Source: Pseudomonas muyukensis
GTDB lineage: Bacteria > Pseudomonadota > Gammaproteobacteria > Pseudomonadales > Pseudomonadaceae
Direction: 5' to 3'
Assembly (NCBI RefSeq): GCF_019139535.1
Contig: NZ_CP077073.1
Location: forward strand, 2,136,501 to 2,200,500
Length of the DNA stretch: 64,000 bases
The notes under the pieces were generated by a model. That model was not told the origin of the DNA and searched no databases. It saw only the letters and a program-made list of their open reading frames with translations. A program made the position numbers and the translations under genes. Below, piece by piece: positions 27,518-36,185 of this stretch. The stretch's first letter is position 1; each line of letters starts with the position of its first letter.

Positions 27518-27623
27518 GGGGGCCGCTTTGCGGCCCTTTCGCGACACAAGGCCGCGCCTACAGGCATACGCAATTCCCCTGTAGGCGCGGCCTTGTGTCG
27601 CGAAAGGGGCGCAAGGCGCCCCC
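27518..27623. repeat. Inverted REP-like pair (TTGTGTCGCGAAAGG class)
   Basis: GGGGGCCGC..CTTTCGCGACACAAGG at the left is answered by CCTTGTGTCGCGAAAGG..CGCCCCC at the right, with a 20-base centre. It lies between bolA and trhO. Confidence 0.85.
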
Positions 27624-27685
27624 ATGCTTTTTATGTCAACCCCGGTCCGCCCCTTACGAGGGCAACCACCTGGAGATTCAGCTTC

Positions 27686-28618
27686 ATGACTCAACCGATC
27701 GTCGTGGCGGCGCTGTACAAGTTCGTCACCCTCGAAGACTACGTCGAACTGCGTGAGCCGCTGCTCAAGGCCATGCTCGACAACGGCGTCAAAGGCACCC
27801 TGCTGCTGGCCAACGAAGGCATCAACGGTACCGTCTCGGCCACCCGCGAAGGCATCGATGCGCTGCTGGCCTGGCTGCGCAACGACCCGCGCCTGGTGGA
27901 TGTCGACCACAAAGAGTCGTACTGCGACGAACAGCCGTTCTACCGCACCAAGGTCAAGCTCAAGAAAGAGATCGTCACCCTGGGCGTGCCCGGCGTCGAC
28001 CCGAACAAGGCCGTCGGCACCTATGTCGAGCCCAAGGACTGGAACGCCCTGATCAGCGACCCTGAAGTGTTGTTGATCGACACCCGCAACGACTACGAAG
28101 TGGCCATCGGCACCTTCAAGGGCGCCGTCGACCCGAAGACCGAGACCTTCCGCGAGTTCCCCGACTACATCAAGGCCAACTTCGACCCGAGCAAGCACAA
28201 GAAGGTCGCGATGTTCTGCACCGGCGGCATCCGTTGCGAAAAAGCCTCCAGCTACATGCTCGGTGAAGGCTTCGAAGCGGTCTATCATCTCAAGGGTGGG
28301 GTGCTGAAATACTTCGAGGAAGTCCCCCAGGAAGAAAGCCTCTGGGACGGCGACTGCTTCGTTTTCGACAATCGGGTCACCGTGCGCCACGACCTCAGCG
28401 AGGGCGAGTACGACCAGTGCCATGCCTGCCGCCACCCGGTCGATGCCAAGGACCGCGAGTCCGAGCACTATTCGCCAGGGGTGAGTTGCCCGCATTGCTG
28501 GGACAGCCTCAGCGAGAAGACCCGCCGCAGCGCCATGGACCGGCAGAAGCAGATCGAGTTGGCCAAGGCGCGCAACCTGCCACACCCGATCGGTTACAAC
28601 TACAAAGCCGAGGCCTGA
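27686..28618 (+). CDS. trhO: tRNA uridine(34) hydroxylase TrhO (rhodanese-like, YceA family)
   Basis: This 310-residue protein is of the YceA/UPF0176 family. An N-terminal acylphosphatase-like part ([16 protein letters not shown]) precedes a rhodanese domain. The catalytic Cys is in [14 protein letters not shown], and a Cys-rich C-terminus follows ([14 protein letters not shown]). TrhO hydroxylates U34 in tRNA to ho5U with oxygen. The start at ATG 27686 ([13 protein letters not shown]) has GGAG about 10 bases upstream. A DsbA-like gene starts 3 bases after its stop. Confidence 0.93.
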   Translation: MTQPIVVAALYKFVTLEDYVELREPLLKAMLDNGVKGTLLLANEGINGTVSATREGIDALLAWLRNDPRLVDVDHKESYCDEQPFYRTKVKLKKEIVTLGVPGVDPNKAVGTYVEPKDWNALISDPEVLLIDTRNDYEVAIGTFKGAVDPKTETFREFPDYIKANFDPSKHKKVAMFCTGGIRCEKASSYMLGEGFEAVYHLKGGVLKYFEEVPQEESLWDGDCFVFDNRVTVRHDLSEGEYDQCHACRHPVDAKDRESEHYSPGVSCPHCWDSLSEKTRRSAMDRQKQIELAKARNLPHPIGYNYKAEA

Positions 28619-28621
28619 TGC

Positions 28622-29254
28622 ATGTCCGCACGCCTGCTCTATGTGATGGACCCGATGTGCTCCTGGTGCTGGGGCTTCGCCCCGGTGGCCGAGGCGTTGA
28701 TCGCCCAGGCGCGCGAGGCCGGGGTCGACACCCGCCTGGTGCCCGGTGGCCTGCGCAGCGGTGGCAGCGCCCTGGACGCCTCGACCCGCAAGTACATCCT
28801 CGAGCACTGGCAGGCGGTGCATGACGCCACCGGGCAGGGATTCCGCTTCGATGGGGCGATGCCCGACGGCTTCGTCTACGACACCGAGCCGGCCTGCCGG
28901 GCCCTGGTGACCGCGCGTGAGCTGGACGCCCAGGGCATGTGGCGCTTGCTCAAGCTGATCCAGGCGTCGTTCTACGCGCAGGGCGTGGATGTCACCCACG
29001 CCCCGCAGTTGGTGGACCTGGCCGCCCAGGCCGGCTTCGACCGCGAGGCGTTCGCCGCGCATTTCGCCAGCCACGACAGCCGCGCCGCCACCGCCGCCGA
29101 TTTCGCCTGGGTGCAGGACCTGGGCATCGCCGGTTTTCCCACGCTGCTGGCCGAGCGCAATGGCCAACTGGCCCTGCTGACCAACGGCTACCAGCCGCTG
29201 GACAGCCTGCAACCCTTGCTCGGCCGCTGGCTGCAGCAGGCCGCCTGTGCTTGA
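28622..29254 (+). CDS. DsbA family (FrnE-like) thiol oxidoreductase
   Basis: This 210-residue thioredoxin-fold protein has the active site DPMCSWCWGFAP (CSWC, residues about 13-16) and a late cis-proline region GIAGFPTLLAE. There is no signal peptide, so it should be cytoplasmic, like FrnE-type DsbA relatives. It begins 3 bases after trhO and overlaps the ABC exporter start by 8 bases, so the three genes form a tightly packed set. The substrate is unknown. Confidence 0.85.
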   Translation: MSARLLYVMDPMCSWCWGFAPVAEALIAQAREAGVDTRLVPGGLRSGGSALDASTRKYILEHWQAVHDATGQGFRFDGAMPDGFVYDTEPACRALVTARELDAQGMWRLLKLIQASFYAQGVDVTHAPQLVDLAAQAGFDREAFAAHFASHDSRAATAADFAWVQDLGIAGFPTLLAERNGQLALLTNGYQPLDSLQPLLGRWLQQAACA

Positions 29255-31079
29255 TCTGCCCGGGTCGCCAGACCCTGTGCCAGGGAAGTCCCCCGTTGCG
29301 CCCGATCGCCTGAGCTGGGCGCAGATCCGCCGCCTGGCCCTGCACCACAAAAAAGCCCTGTGGAGCGCCAACCTGGTGGCCGTGCTCGCCGCCCTGTGCA
29401 GCGTGCCGATCCCGTTGCTGCTGCCGCTGCTGGTCGATGAAGTGCTGCTCGGCCATGGCGATACCGCGCTGCAGTGGATGAACCATTTCCTGCCTGGCAA
29501 GTGGCAGGTGGCGGCGGGCTATATCGGCCTGATGCTGTGCGCCACCCTCGGCCTGCGCCTGGCCGCGTTGGCGTTCAACGTGGTGCAGGCCAAGCTGTTC
29601 GCCGGCTTGGCCAAGGACATCGTCTACCGCCTGCGTATCCGCCTGATCGACCGGCTCAAGCGCATTTCCCTCAAGGAATATGAAAGCCTGGGCAGTGGCA
29701 CGGTAACCACCCACCTGGTCACCGACCTGGACACCCTCGACAAGTTCGTCGGCGAGACCCTCAGCCGTTTCCTGGTGGCGGTGCTCACCCTCACCGGCAC
29801 CGCTGCGATCCTGATCTGGATGCATTGGCAGCTGGCGCTGCTGATCCTGCTGTTCAACCCGCTGGTGATCTACTTCACCGTGCAGTTGGGCAAGCGCGTC
29901 AAGCACCTGAAGAAGCTCGAGAACGACAGCACCGCGCGGTTCACCCAGGCATTGTCGGAAACCCTGGATGCAATCCAGGAAATCCGCGCCAGCAACCGCC
30001 AGGGCTATTTCCTCGGTCGCCTGGGGCTGCGGGCCCGGGAAGTGCGCGACTATGCGGTGGCCTCGCAGTGGAAGAGCGACGCCAGTGGCCGTGCCAGTGG
30101 CCTGTTGTTCCAGTTTGGCATCGATATCTTCCGCGCCGCGGCCATGCTCACCGTGCTGTTCTCCGACCTGTCCATCGGCCAGATGCTCGCGGTGTTCAGC
30201 TACCTGTGGTTCATGATTGGCCCGGTAGAACAGCTGCTCAACCTGCAGTACGCCTACTACGCCGCCGGCGGTGCCCTGAGCCGGCTCAACGAGTTGCTGG
30301 CGCGCGCCGACGAGCCGCAGTATCCGGCGGCCAGCGATCCGTTTGCCGGGCGTGCGACGGTGGGTATCGAGGTGCGTGACCTGCGCTTCGCCTACGCCGA
30401 CGAGCCGGTGCTCGACCAGTTGAACCTGTCCATCGCGCCGGGCGAGAAGGTGGCCATCGTTGGCGCCAGTGGCGGCGGCAAGAGCACCCTGGTGCAGTTG
30501 CTGCTGGGGCTGTATGGCGCCCAGGCCGGAACCATCCGTTTCGGTGGCGCCAGCCTGCAGGAGATCGGCCTGGAAACCTTGCGCGAGCATGTCGCCGTGG
30601 TGCTGCAGCACCCGTCGCTGTTCAACGACAGCGTGCGCGCCAACCTGAGCATGGGCCGTGACTGCAGCGACGACGCCTGCTGGCAGGCGCTGCGCATCGC
30701 CCAGCTGGACGCGACCATCGCCGCCTTGCCCCAGGGCCTGGACAGCGTGGTCGGGCGCTCCGGCGTGCGCTTGTCCGGTGGCCAGCGCCAACGCCTGGCC
30801 ATCGCCCGGATGGTGCTGGCCGAGCCCAAGGTGGTGATCCTCGACGAGGCGACCTCGGCGCTGGATGCCGCCACCGAGTACAACCTGCACCAGGCCCTGG
30901 CGCGCTTCCTCAGTGGTCGTACCACGCTGATCATCGCCCACCGGCTGTCGGCGGTGAAGCAGGCCGACCGCGTGCTGGTGTTCGATGGCGGCCATGTGGC
31001 CGAGGACGGCGACCACCAGCAGTTGATCGCCGAGGGCGGCCTGTACGCCAAGCTGTACGGTCACCTGCAGCAGAGCTGA
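29247..31079 (+). CDS. ABC exporter, fused permease-ATPase
   Basis: This 610-residue half-transporter has six membrane helices (about 35-320) followed by an ATPase domain. That domain shows Walker A VGASGGGKSTLVQLLLGL, signature RLSGGQRQRLAIARM, Walker B VVILDEATSALD and switch AHRLSA. It would work as a homodimer exporting lipids, drugs or peptides; the substrate is not evident. A long N-terminal cytoplasmic segment (MLDLPGSPDPVPGKS) precedes the first helix. It overlaps the end of the DsbA-like gene by 8 bases. Confidence 0.88.
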   Translation: MLDLPGSPDPVPGKSPVAPDRLSWAQIRRLALHHKKALWSANLVAVLAALCSVPIPLLLPLLVDEVLLGHGDTALQWMNHFLPGKWQVAAGYIGLMLCATLGLRLAALAFNVVQAKLFAGLAKDIVYRLRIRLIDRLKRISLKEYESLGSGTVTTHLVTDLDTLDKFVGETLSRFLVAVLTLTGTAAILIWMHWQLALLILLFNPLVIYFTVQLGKRVKHLKKLENDSTARFTQALSETLDAIQEIRASNRQGYFLGRLGLRAREVRDYAVASQWKSDASGRASGLLFQFGIDIFRAAAMLTVLFSDLSIGQMLAVFSYLWFMIGPVEQLLNLQYAYYAAGGALSRLNELLARADEPQYPAASDPFAGRATVGIEVRDLRFAYADEPVLDQLNLSIAPGEKVAIVGASGGGKSTLVQLLLGLYGAQAGTIRFGGASLQEIGLETLREHVAVVLQHPSLFNDSVRANLSMGRDCSDDACWQALRIAQLDATIAALPQGLDSVVGRSGVRLSGGQRQRLAIARMVLAEPKVVILDEATSALDAATEYNLHQALARFLSGRTTLIIAHRLSAVKQADRVLVFDGGHVAEDGDHQQLIAEGGLYAKLYGHLQQS

Positions 31080-31093
31080 TTTTCTTCTGGCTG

Positions 31094-31210
31094 TGTAGGC
31101 GCGGCCTTGTGTCGCGAAAGGGCCGCGCAGCGGCCCCGGCAATCTCGAACGCTGCGCCGGGCCTGGGGTTGCTGCGCAACCCTTTGGCGACGCAAGGCCG
31201 CTCCTACAGG
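31094..31210. repeat. Inverted REP-like pair (TTGTGTCGCGAAAGG class)
   Basis: TGTAGGCGCGGCCTTGTGTC at the left faces CGACGCAAGGCCGCTCCTAC at the right. The gap between them has GC hairpins (GGGCCGCGCAGCGGCCC). It follows the ABC exporter gene and precedes the GGDEF/EAL gene. Confidence 0.8.
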
Positions 31211-31325
31211 CGCTGTATTCCCTGGTTGCCGTCATCAAAAAGCACGCCAAACGCATGGCAAATGGCCTACGCTGTGCTTTGTCTAGGTCGATTCGTGCCT
31301 TATCTGCCGCCGTGACAGGGATTAC

Positions 31326-33782
31326 ATGAAGGGAAATCGGACTCTCGAAGCGCCAAGGCTGCTGGGTATCATCTGGCCCTTCGTCGCCGTTGTGCTGTTC
31401 CAGGTACTGCTGGGCAGCCTGAGTCTCTACGCGTTGTCCGCCGTGCGCGCCTATGTGGCGGGCGAAAGCCTGTGGTCCAAGGCGCAGAAGGACGCCATCT
31501 ATTACCTCAACCTTTATGCCGATGACCGCGACCCGCTGACCTACGCCCGCTACCGCCGCGCCATCCTCGTGCCCCAGGGCGATTTCGACCTGCGCCTGGC
31601 CCTGGATCGCCCCGAACCCGATCTGGCGGCCGCCCGTCGCGGCATCCTGCAGGGCGGCAACCACCCCGACGATGTCGCCCGGATCATCTGGTTCTATCGC
31701 AACTTCCGCCATATCAGCTACATGGAAACCGCCATTCATTACTGGGATATCGGCGACGACTACCTGCGCCAGCTCGACGTGCTGGCCGACGAGATGCGCG
31801 CAGGTTTCGCCGCCGGCGCGGTCGATGCACGCCAGGTGGCCAACTGGCGGGCGCGCATCGTGGTCATCAACGATGGGGTGACGCCCGCGGCCAAGGCGTT
31901 CAGCGATGCCCTGGGCGAAGGCTCGCGGATGCTGCTCAAGGTGCTGATGATCACCAACCTGGCCACGGCGCTGTTCCTCATTGCCATGGCCTGGCTGCGC
32001 TCGAGCAAGCTGCTGGCCCAGCGCCAGGCATTCGCCAGTGCGCTGCAGGCGGAAAAGGAACGCGCCCAGGTGACCCTCGAGTCAATCGGCGATGCGGTGA
32101 TCACCACTGATGTCGATGGCTGCATCGCCTACATGAACCCTGCCGCCGAGCAATTGACCCACTGGCAGGCGGCCCAGGCCCAGGGCCTGCCGTTGGCGGC
32201 GTTGTTCAGCCTGCTCGATGAAAACGCCGAGAAGGACGGCCACACCCTGGTGGAGCAGGTGCGCAGTGGCAGCCTCAAGGGCGGCGCCGAGCATGCCCGG
32301 CTGATCCAGCGCCTGGACGGCAGCACGGTGTCGGTGAACCTGGTCGGCTCGCCCATCCTCAGCGAGGGGCAGCTCAGCGGCATCGTCGTGGTGCTGCATG
32401 ACATGACCCAGGAGCGCCAGTACATCGCCAACCTGTCCTGGCAGGCCACCCATGATGCACTCACCGGCCTGGCCAACCGCCGTGAGTTCGAATACCGCCT
32501 GGAGCAGGCGCTCAACGGCCTGGCGCGCCAGGCCGGGCGCCATTCGCTGATGTTTCTCGACCTCGACCAGTTCAAGCTGGTCAACGACACCAGCGGCCAT
32601 GCCGCCGGCGACGAGCTGCTGCGGCACATCTGCGCGGTGTTGCAGGCGGGCCTGCGCGAGGGCGACACCCTGGCCCGGCTGGGCGGCGACGAGTTCGGCG
32701 TGCTGCTGGAAAACTGCCCGTCGGATCAGGCCGAACGCATCGCCGAGCAGTTGCGCCAGGCGGTGCAGAGTTTGCATTTTGTCTGGAAGGGGCGGCCTTT
32801 CGTCACCACCGTGAGCATCGGCCTGGTACACATCGCCCAGGTGCCGACCACCCTGGAGGCGTCGCTGCGGGCCGCCGACATGGCCTGCTACATGGCCAAG
32901 GAGAAGGGGCGCAACCGCGTGCAGGTGTACCACGCCGATGACAGCGAGCTGTCCATGCGTTTCGGCGAAATGGCCTGGATCCAGCGCCTGCATGTGGCGC
33001 TCGAGGAGAACCGCTTCTGCCTCTATGCCCAGGAGATCGCGCCGCTGCAGCCCCACGAAGGGCCCGGCCATATCGAGATCCTGCTGCGCCTGCACGACGA
33101 AAGCGGGCGCACCATCCTGCCCGACAGCTTCATTCCGGCGGCCGAGCGCTACGGCCTGATGACCGCCCTCGACCGCTGGGTGGTGCGCAACGTGTTCCAG
33201 ACCATCCGCCAGTGCCTGGACGAAGGCCGCGAAGGGCCGCTGGCCATGTGCGCGATCAATTTGTCGGGCTCGAGCATCGGTGACGACAAGTTCCTCGAGT
33301 ACCTGCAACGGCTGTTTGGCGAGTTCGATATCCCGCCGCGGTTGATCTGTTTCGAAATTACCGAAACCAGCGCCATCGCCAATCTTGGCAGCGCGATTCG
33401 CTTCATCAATGAATTGAAGGGATTGGGCTGTCGGTTCTCCCTGGACGACTTCTGCGCCGGGATGTCGTCATTCGCCTATTTGAAGCATTTGCCTGTAGAC
33501 TTCCTGAAGATCGACGGAAGTTTCGTCAAAGACATGCTCGACGACCCGATCAACCGGGCGATGGTCGAAGTGATCAACCACATCGGCCACGTCATGGGCA
33601 AGCGAACCATCGCCGAGTTCGTCGAAACGCCGTTGATCGAGCAGGCTTTGCAAGAGATCGGCGTGGACTACGCCCAGGGATACCTCATCGAACGCCCGCA
33701 GGTCTTCACCTGCGACAGCCTGCAGCGCCAACGGATTGCCGCGAGGCCCCTTTTGCACCGGGCACCGGGGACCTTTCGCTGA
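31326..33782 (+). CDS. Membrane PAS-GGDEF-EAL protein (c-di-GMP synthesis/degradation)
   Basis: This 818-residue protein has a membrane helix near residues 14-38, a periplasmic sensor region to about 200, and a second helix (203-224). A PAS domain (about 245-370), GGDEF (about 385-530) and EAL (about 550-800) follow. The cyclase motif is intact (RLGGDEFGVLL, residues 453-457). The EAL signature reads EILLR (584-588), keeping the catalytic Glu. Other metal and lysine positions (INLSGS, FEITET, LDDFCAGMSSF, FLKIDGSFV) are also kept. Both activities are therefore possible. It is followed after 38 bases by undA in the same direction. Confidence 0.9.
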   Translation: MKGNRTLEAPRLLGIIWPFVAVVLFQVLLGSLSLYALSAVRAYVAGESLWSKAQKDAIYYLNLYADDRDPLTYARYRRAILVPQGDFDLRLALDRPEPDLAAARRGILQGGNHPDDVARIIWFYRNFRHISYMETAIHYWDIGDDYLRQLDVLADEMRAGFAAGAVDARQVANWRARIVVINDGVTPAAKAFSDALGEGSRMLLKVLMITNLATALFLIAMAWLRSSKLLAQRQAFASALQAEKERAQVTLESIGDAVITTDVDGCIAYMNPAAEQLTHWQAAQAQGLPLAALFSLLDENAEKDGHTLVEQVRSGSLKGGAEHARLIQRLDGSTVSVNLVGSPILSEGQLSGIVVVLHDMTQERQYIANLSWQATHDALTGLANRREFEYRLEQALNGLARQAGRHSLMFLDLDQFKLVNDTSGHAAGDELLRHICAVLQAGLREGDTLARLGGDEFGVLLENCPSDQAERIAEQLRQAVQSLHFVWKGRPFVTTVSIGLVHIAQVPTTLEASLRAADMACYMAKEKGRNRVQVYHADDSELSMRFGEMAWIQRLHVALEENRFCLYAQEIAPLQPHEGPGHIEILLRLHDESGRTILPDSFIPAAERYGLMTALDRWVVRNVFQTIRQCLDEGREGPLAMCAINLSGSSIGDDKFLEYLQRLFGEFDIPPRLICFEITETSAIANLGSAIRFINELKGLGCRFSLDDFCAGMSSFAYLKHLPVDFLKIDGSFVKDMLDDPINRAMVEVINHIGHVMGKRTIAEFVETPLIEQALQEIGVDYAQGYLIERPQVFTCDSLQRQRIAARPLLHRAPGTFR

Positions 33783-33820
33783 ACAACGCCCGGAAATCAC
33801 AGGGAATCAAGGAGCTGACA

Positions 33821-34606
33821 GTGATTGACGCGTTCGTAAGGATCGGACCATTGATGGATCCGGCCAGTTATCCAGAGTGGGCCCAGCAACTTATCGAGGA
33901 TTGTCGCCAGAGCAAGCGCCGGGTGGTGGAGCATGAGTTCTACCAGCGCCTGCGCGATGGCCAGCTCAAGCAGTCGACCATTCGCCAGTACCTGATCGGT
34001 GGCTGGCCGGTGGTCGAGCAGTTCTCCTTGTACATGGCCCATAACCTCACCAAGACCCGCTATGCCCGCCACCCCGGCGAGGACATGGCGCGACGCTGGC
34101 TGATGCGCAACATCCGCGTCGAACTCAACCACGCCGACTACTGGGTGCACTGGTGCCAGGCCCATGGCATCCACCTGCACGAGTTGCAGGCCCAGGAGGT
34201 ACCGCCCGAGCTCAATGGCCTCAACGACTGGTGCTGGCGGGTGTGCGCCACCGAGTCGCTGGCCATTGCCATGGCGGCCACCAACTACGCCATCGAAGGC
34301 GCGACCGGTGAGTGGTCGGCGGTGGTCTGCGCCGATGACAGCTACGCCCAGGGCTTCCCCGAGGACACCCGCAAGCGCGCGATGAAGTGGTTGAAGATGC
34401 ACGCCCAGTACGACGATGCCCATCCGTGGGAAGCGCTGGAGATCATCTGCACCCTGGCGGGCGAGAACCCCACCCTGGGGCTGCGCACCGAGCTACGTCG
34501 GGCGATCTGCAAGAGCTACGACTGCATGTTCCTGTTCCTGGAGCGCTGCATGCAGCTGGAAGGGCGCCAGCAGGGGCGGCTGCGCCCGGCACTGGCGGCG
34601 GGCTGA
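33821..34606 (+). CDS. undA: UndA, non-heme diiron 1-undecene synthase
   Basis: This 261-residue protein of the TenA/heme-oxygenase-like fold has the same length as UndA of P. protegens Pf-5. UndA oxidatively decarboxylates lauric acid to the volatile 1-undecene. All metal ligands reported for that enzyme fall at the same numbers: E101 and H104 (ELNHADYW), E159 (AIEGATGEW), H194, D198 and H201 (MHAQYDDAHPW). The GTG start at 33821 is set by AAGGAGCTGACA. It was formerly annotated as a TenA regulator, which the ligand set argues against. The gene lies 38 bases after the GGDEF/EAL gene and may share its transcript. Confidence 0.93.
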   Translation: MIDAFVRIGPLMDPASYPEWAQQLIEDCRQSKRRVVEHEFYQRLRDGQLKQSTIRQYLIGGWPVVEQFSLYMAHNLTKTRYARHPGEDMARRWLMRNIRVELNHADYWVHWCQAHGIHLHELQAQEVPPELNGLNDWCWRVCATESLAIAMAATNYAIEGATGEWSAVVCADDSYAQGFPEDTRKRAMKWLKMHAQYDDAHPWEALEIICTLAGENPTLGLRTELRRAICKSYDCMFLFLERCMQLEGRQQGRLRPALAAG

Positions 34607-34611
34607 GGCGG

Positions 34612-34664
34612 TTCGCCGGCAAGCCGGCTCCTACAAGGTCCGTAGGAGCCGGCTTGCCGGCGAA
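34612..34664. repeat. Perfect inverted REP-like pair (GCCGGC class), probable bidirectional terminator
   Basis: TTCGCCGGCAAGCCGGCTCC (from 34612) and its exact reverse complement ending at 34664 flank a 7-base centre, with GTAGGAGCC cores. It fills the gap between the convergent undA and yciK stop codons. Confidence 0.85.
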
Positions 34665-34671
34665 CGGGGCG

Positions 34672-35412
34672 TTACTGCGCGTTCAGCGCCTGGCCGTTCA
34701 CATCCTTGCTGTCCGGCCCCATCAGGTACAGGTACACCGGCATGATCTCTTCGGGCAGCGGGTTGTTCTGCGGGTTCTCGCTGGGGTACGCCTGGGCGCG
34801 CATCGCGGTGCGCGTGGCGCCCGGGTTGATGCTGTTGGAGCGCACCGGCGCCACGCCTTCGAGCTCGTCGGCGAGGGTCTGCATCAGGCCCTCGGTGGCG
34901 AACTTCGACACGCCATAGGCGCCCCAGTAGGCTCGGCCCTTGCGCCCGACGCTGCTGGAGGTGAACACCACCGAGGCGTCTTCCGACAGCTTGAGCAGCG
35001 GCAGCAAGGTGCTGGTGAGCATGAACGTGGCATCGACGTTGATGTGCATCACGCGCATGAAGTTGTCACCCGACAGCTGCTCCAGCGGCGTGCGCGGGCC
35101 AATGATCGAGGCATTGTTGAGCAGGCCGTCGAGGCGCCCGAACTGTTCCTCGACCATCACCGCCAGCTCGTCGTACTGGTGGGGCAGGGCGGTTTCCAGG
35201 TTGAACGGGATCACCACCGGTTGCGGGTGGCCGGCGGCCTCGATCTGGTCGTAGACCTCGTTGAGGTTGGCCTCGGTCTTGCCCAGCAGCAGCACGGTGG
35301 CGCCAAGGGCGGCATAGGCCTTGGCGGCGGCGGCGCCGATGCCGCGGCCGGCGCCGGTGACCAGGATGACCCGACCCTTGAGCAGGTCGGGGCGGGCGGT
35401 GTAGTCGAACAT
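34672..35412 (-). CDS. yciK: YciK family SDR oxidoreductase
   Basis: This 246-residue SDR belongs to the YciK group. The cofactor loop is VTGAGRGIGAAAAKAYA. The catalytic set comprises LNNASIIGP, FTSSSVGRKGRAYWGAYGVSK (Ser, Tyr, Lys) and INPGATRTAMRAQAYPSE. Lengths and the last residues (NGQALNAQ) match the family. The start at ATG 35412 (MFDYTARPDLL) is the usual family start, and the nine codons upstream are not conserved in my view. It is last in the leftward set mtaD-ubiG-mupP-yciK. The substrate is not established. Confidence 0.88.
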   Translation of the reverse strand: MFDYTARPDLLKGRVILVTGAGRGIGAAAAKAYAALGATVLLLGKTEANLNEVYDQIEAAGHPQPVVIPFNLETALPHQYDELAVMVEEQFGRLDGLLNNASIIGPRTPLEQLSGDNFMRVMHINVDATFMLTSTLLPLLKLSEDASVVFTSSSVGRKGRAYWGAYGVSKFATEGLMQTLADELEGVAPVRSNSINPGATRTAMRAQAYPSENPQNNPLPEEIMPVYLYLMGPDSKDVNGQALNAQ

Positions 35413-35428
35413 AGGTCTGTCCTTGAAT

Positions 35429-35506
35429 ATGAGCGGCAAGCTATAAGCGGCAAGCTACAAGAGATGCTTTTTCTTGAGGCTTGAAGCTTGGCGCTTGCGA
35501 CTTGAA
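35429..35506. repeat. AAGCTTGAAGC-type imperfect palindrome between mupP and yciK
   Basis: AGCGGCAAGCTATAAGCGGC and AAGCTACAAG at the left are mirrored by CTTGAGGCTTGAAGCTTGG and GCGCTTGCGACTTG at the right, with a T-run (CTTTTTC) between. This is a different repeat class from the GTAGGAGC elements. It could weaken transcription into yciK. Confidence 0.6.
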
Positions 35507-35507
35507 A

Positions 35508-36185
35508 TCAGCAGCCGCACAGCGCGCTGTCGAGTACCTTGCGCAGTTCCAGCGGGTGGTCCACCACCACGTCGGCGCCCCAGTGGTTGGGGTTGTCCTC
35601 TGGATGGATGTAGCCATAGCGCACTGCGGCGGTGCGGGTGCCGGCGTCGCGGCCAGACTCGATATCGCGCAGGTCGTCACCGACGAACAGGACGCTGGCC
35701 GGGTCCAGGTCGAGGGTCTTGCACGCCAGGATCAGCGGCTCGGGGTCGGGCTTGCTGCGGGTGACGTGGTCCGGGCAGATCAGCAGCGCCGAACGTTCGG
35801 CCAGGCCCAGCTGCTGCATGATCGGCTCGGCGAAGCGCACCGGCTTGTTGGTGACCACGCCCCACAGCAGGTTGCCTTTCTCGATGTCGGCAAGCAGCTC
35901 CGGCATGCCGTCGAACAGCTTGCTGTGCACCGCGCAGTCGCGCTGGTAGCGCTCGAGGAATTCCAGGCGCAGGGCCTCGAAGCCTTCGGCCTCGGGGTCC
36001 ATGGCGAAGGTCGCGGCGACCATCGCCCGCGCGCCGCCGGAAATCACCTCGCGGATGCGCGCGTCGTCGATGGCTGGCAGGCCGCGCTCGGCGAGCATCG
36101 CCTGGCAGATGGCGATGAAGTCCGGCGCCGTGTCCAGCAGGGTGCCGTCCATGTCGAAGAGTACTGCTCGCAAGCGCATGCTCAT
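35508..36185 (-). CDS. mupP: N-acetylmuramic acid 6-phosphate phosphatase MupP
   Basis: This 225-residue HAD phosphatase has motif [12 protein letters not shown] (residues 9-19), motif II VVTNKP and motif [13 protein letters not shown]. Its place beside ubiG and its length match MupP of P. putida. MupP dephosphorylates MurNAc-6-P in the AmgK/MurU cell-wall recycling route that bypasses de novo UDP-MurNAc synthesis and underlies fosfomycin tolerance. Older annotation is phosphoglycolate phosphatase; position argues for MupP. Its start overlaps the ubiG stop (ATGA), so the two are co-translated. Confidence 0.93.
   Translation of the reverse strand: MSMRLRAVLFDMDGTLLDTAPDFIAICQAMLAERGLPAIDDARIREVISGGARAMVAATFAMDPEAEGFEALRLEFLERYQRDCAVHSKLFDGMPELLADIEKGNLLWGVVTNKPVRFAEPIMQQLGLAERSALLICPDHVTRSKPDPEPLILACKTLDLDPASVLFVGDDLRDIESGRDAGTRTAAVRYGYIHPEDNPNHWGADVVVDHPLELRKVLDSALCGC

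Noticed and set aside
28992..31739. A 915-codon minus-strand frame across the ABC exporter and REP gap
   Set aside because: Shadow of the ABC exporter and the GGDEF gene start; no recognisable motifs and no plausible ribosome binding site.
33821..34606. TenA-type transcriptional regulator or thiaminase
   Set aside because: All UndA metal ligands are present at the right numbers and the length matches UndA; the thiaminase active-site Cys pattern was not seen.
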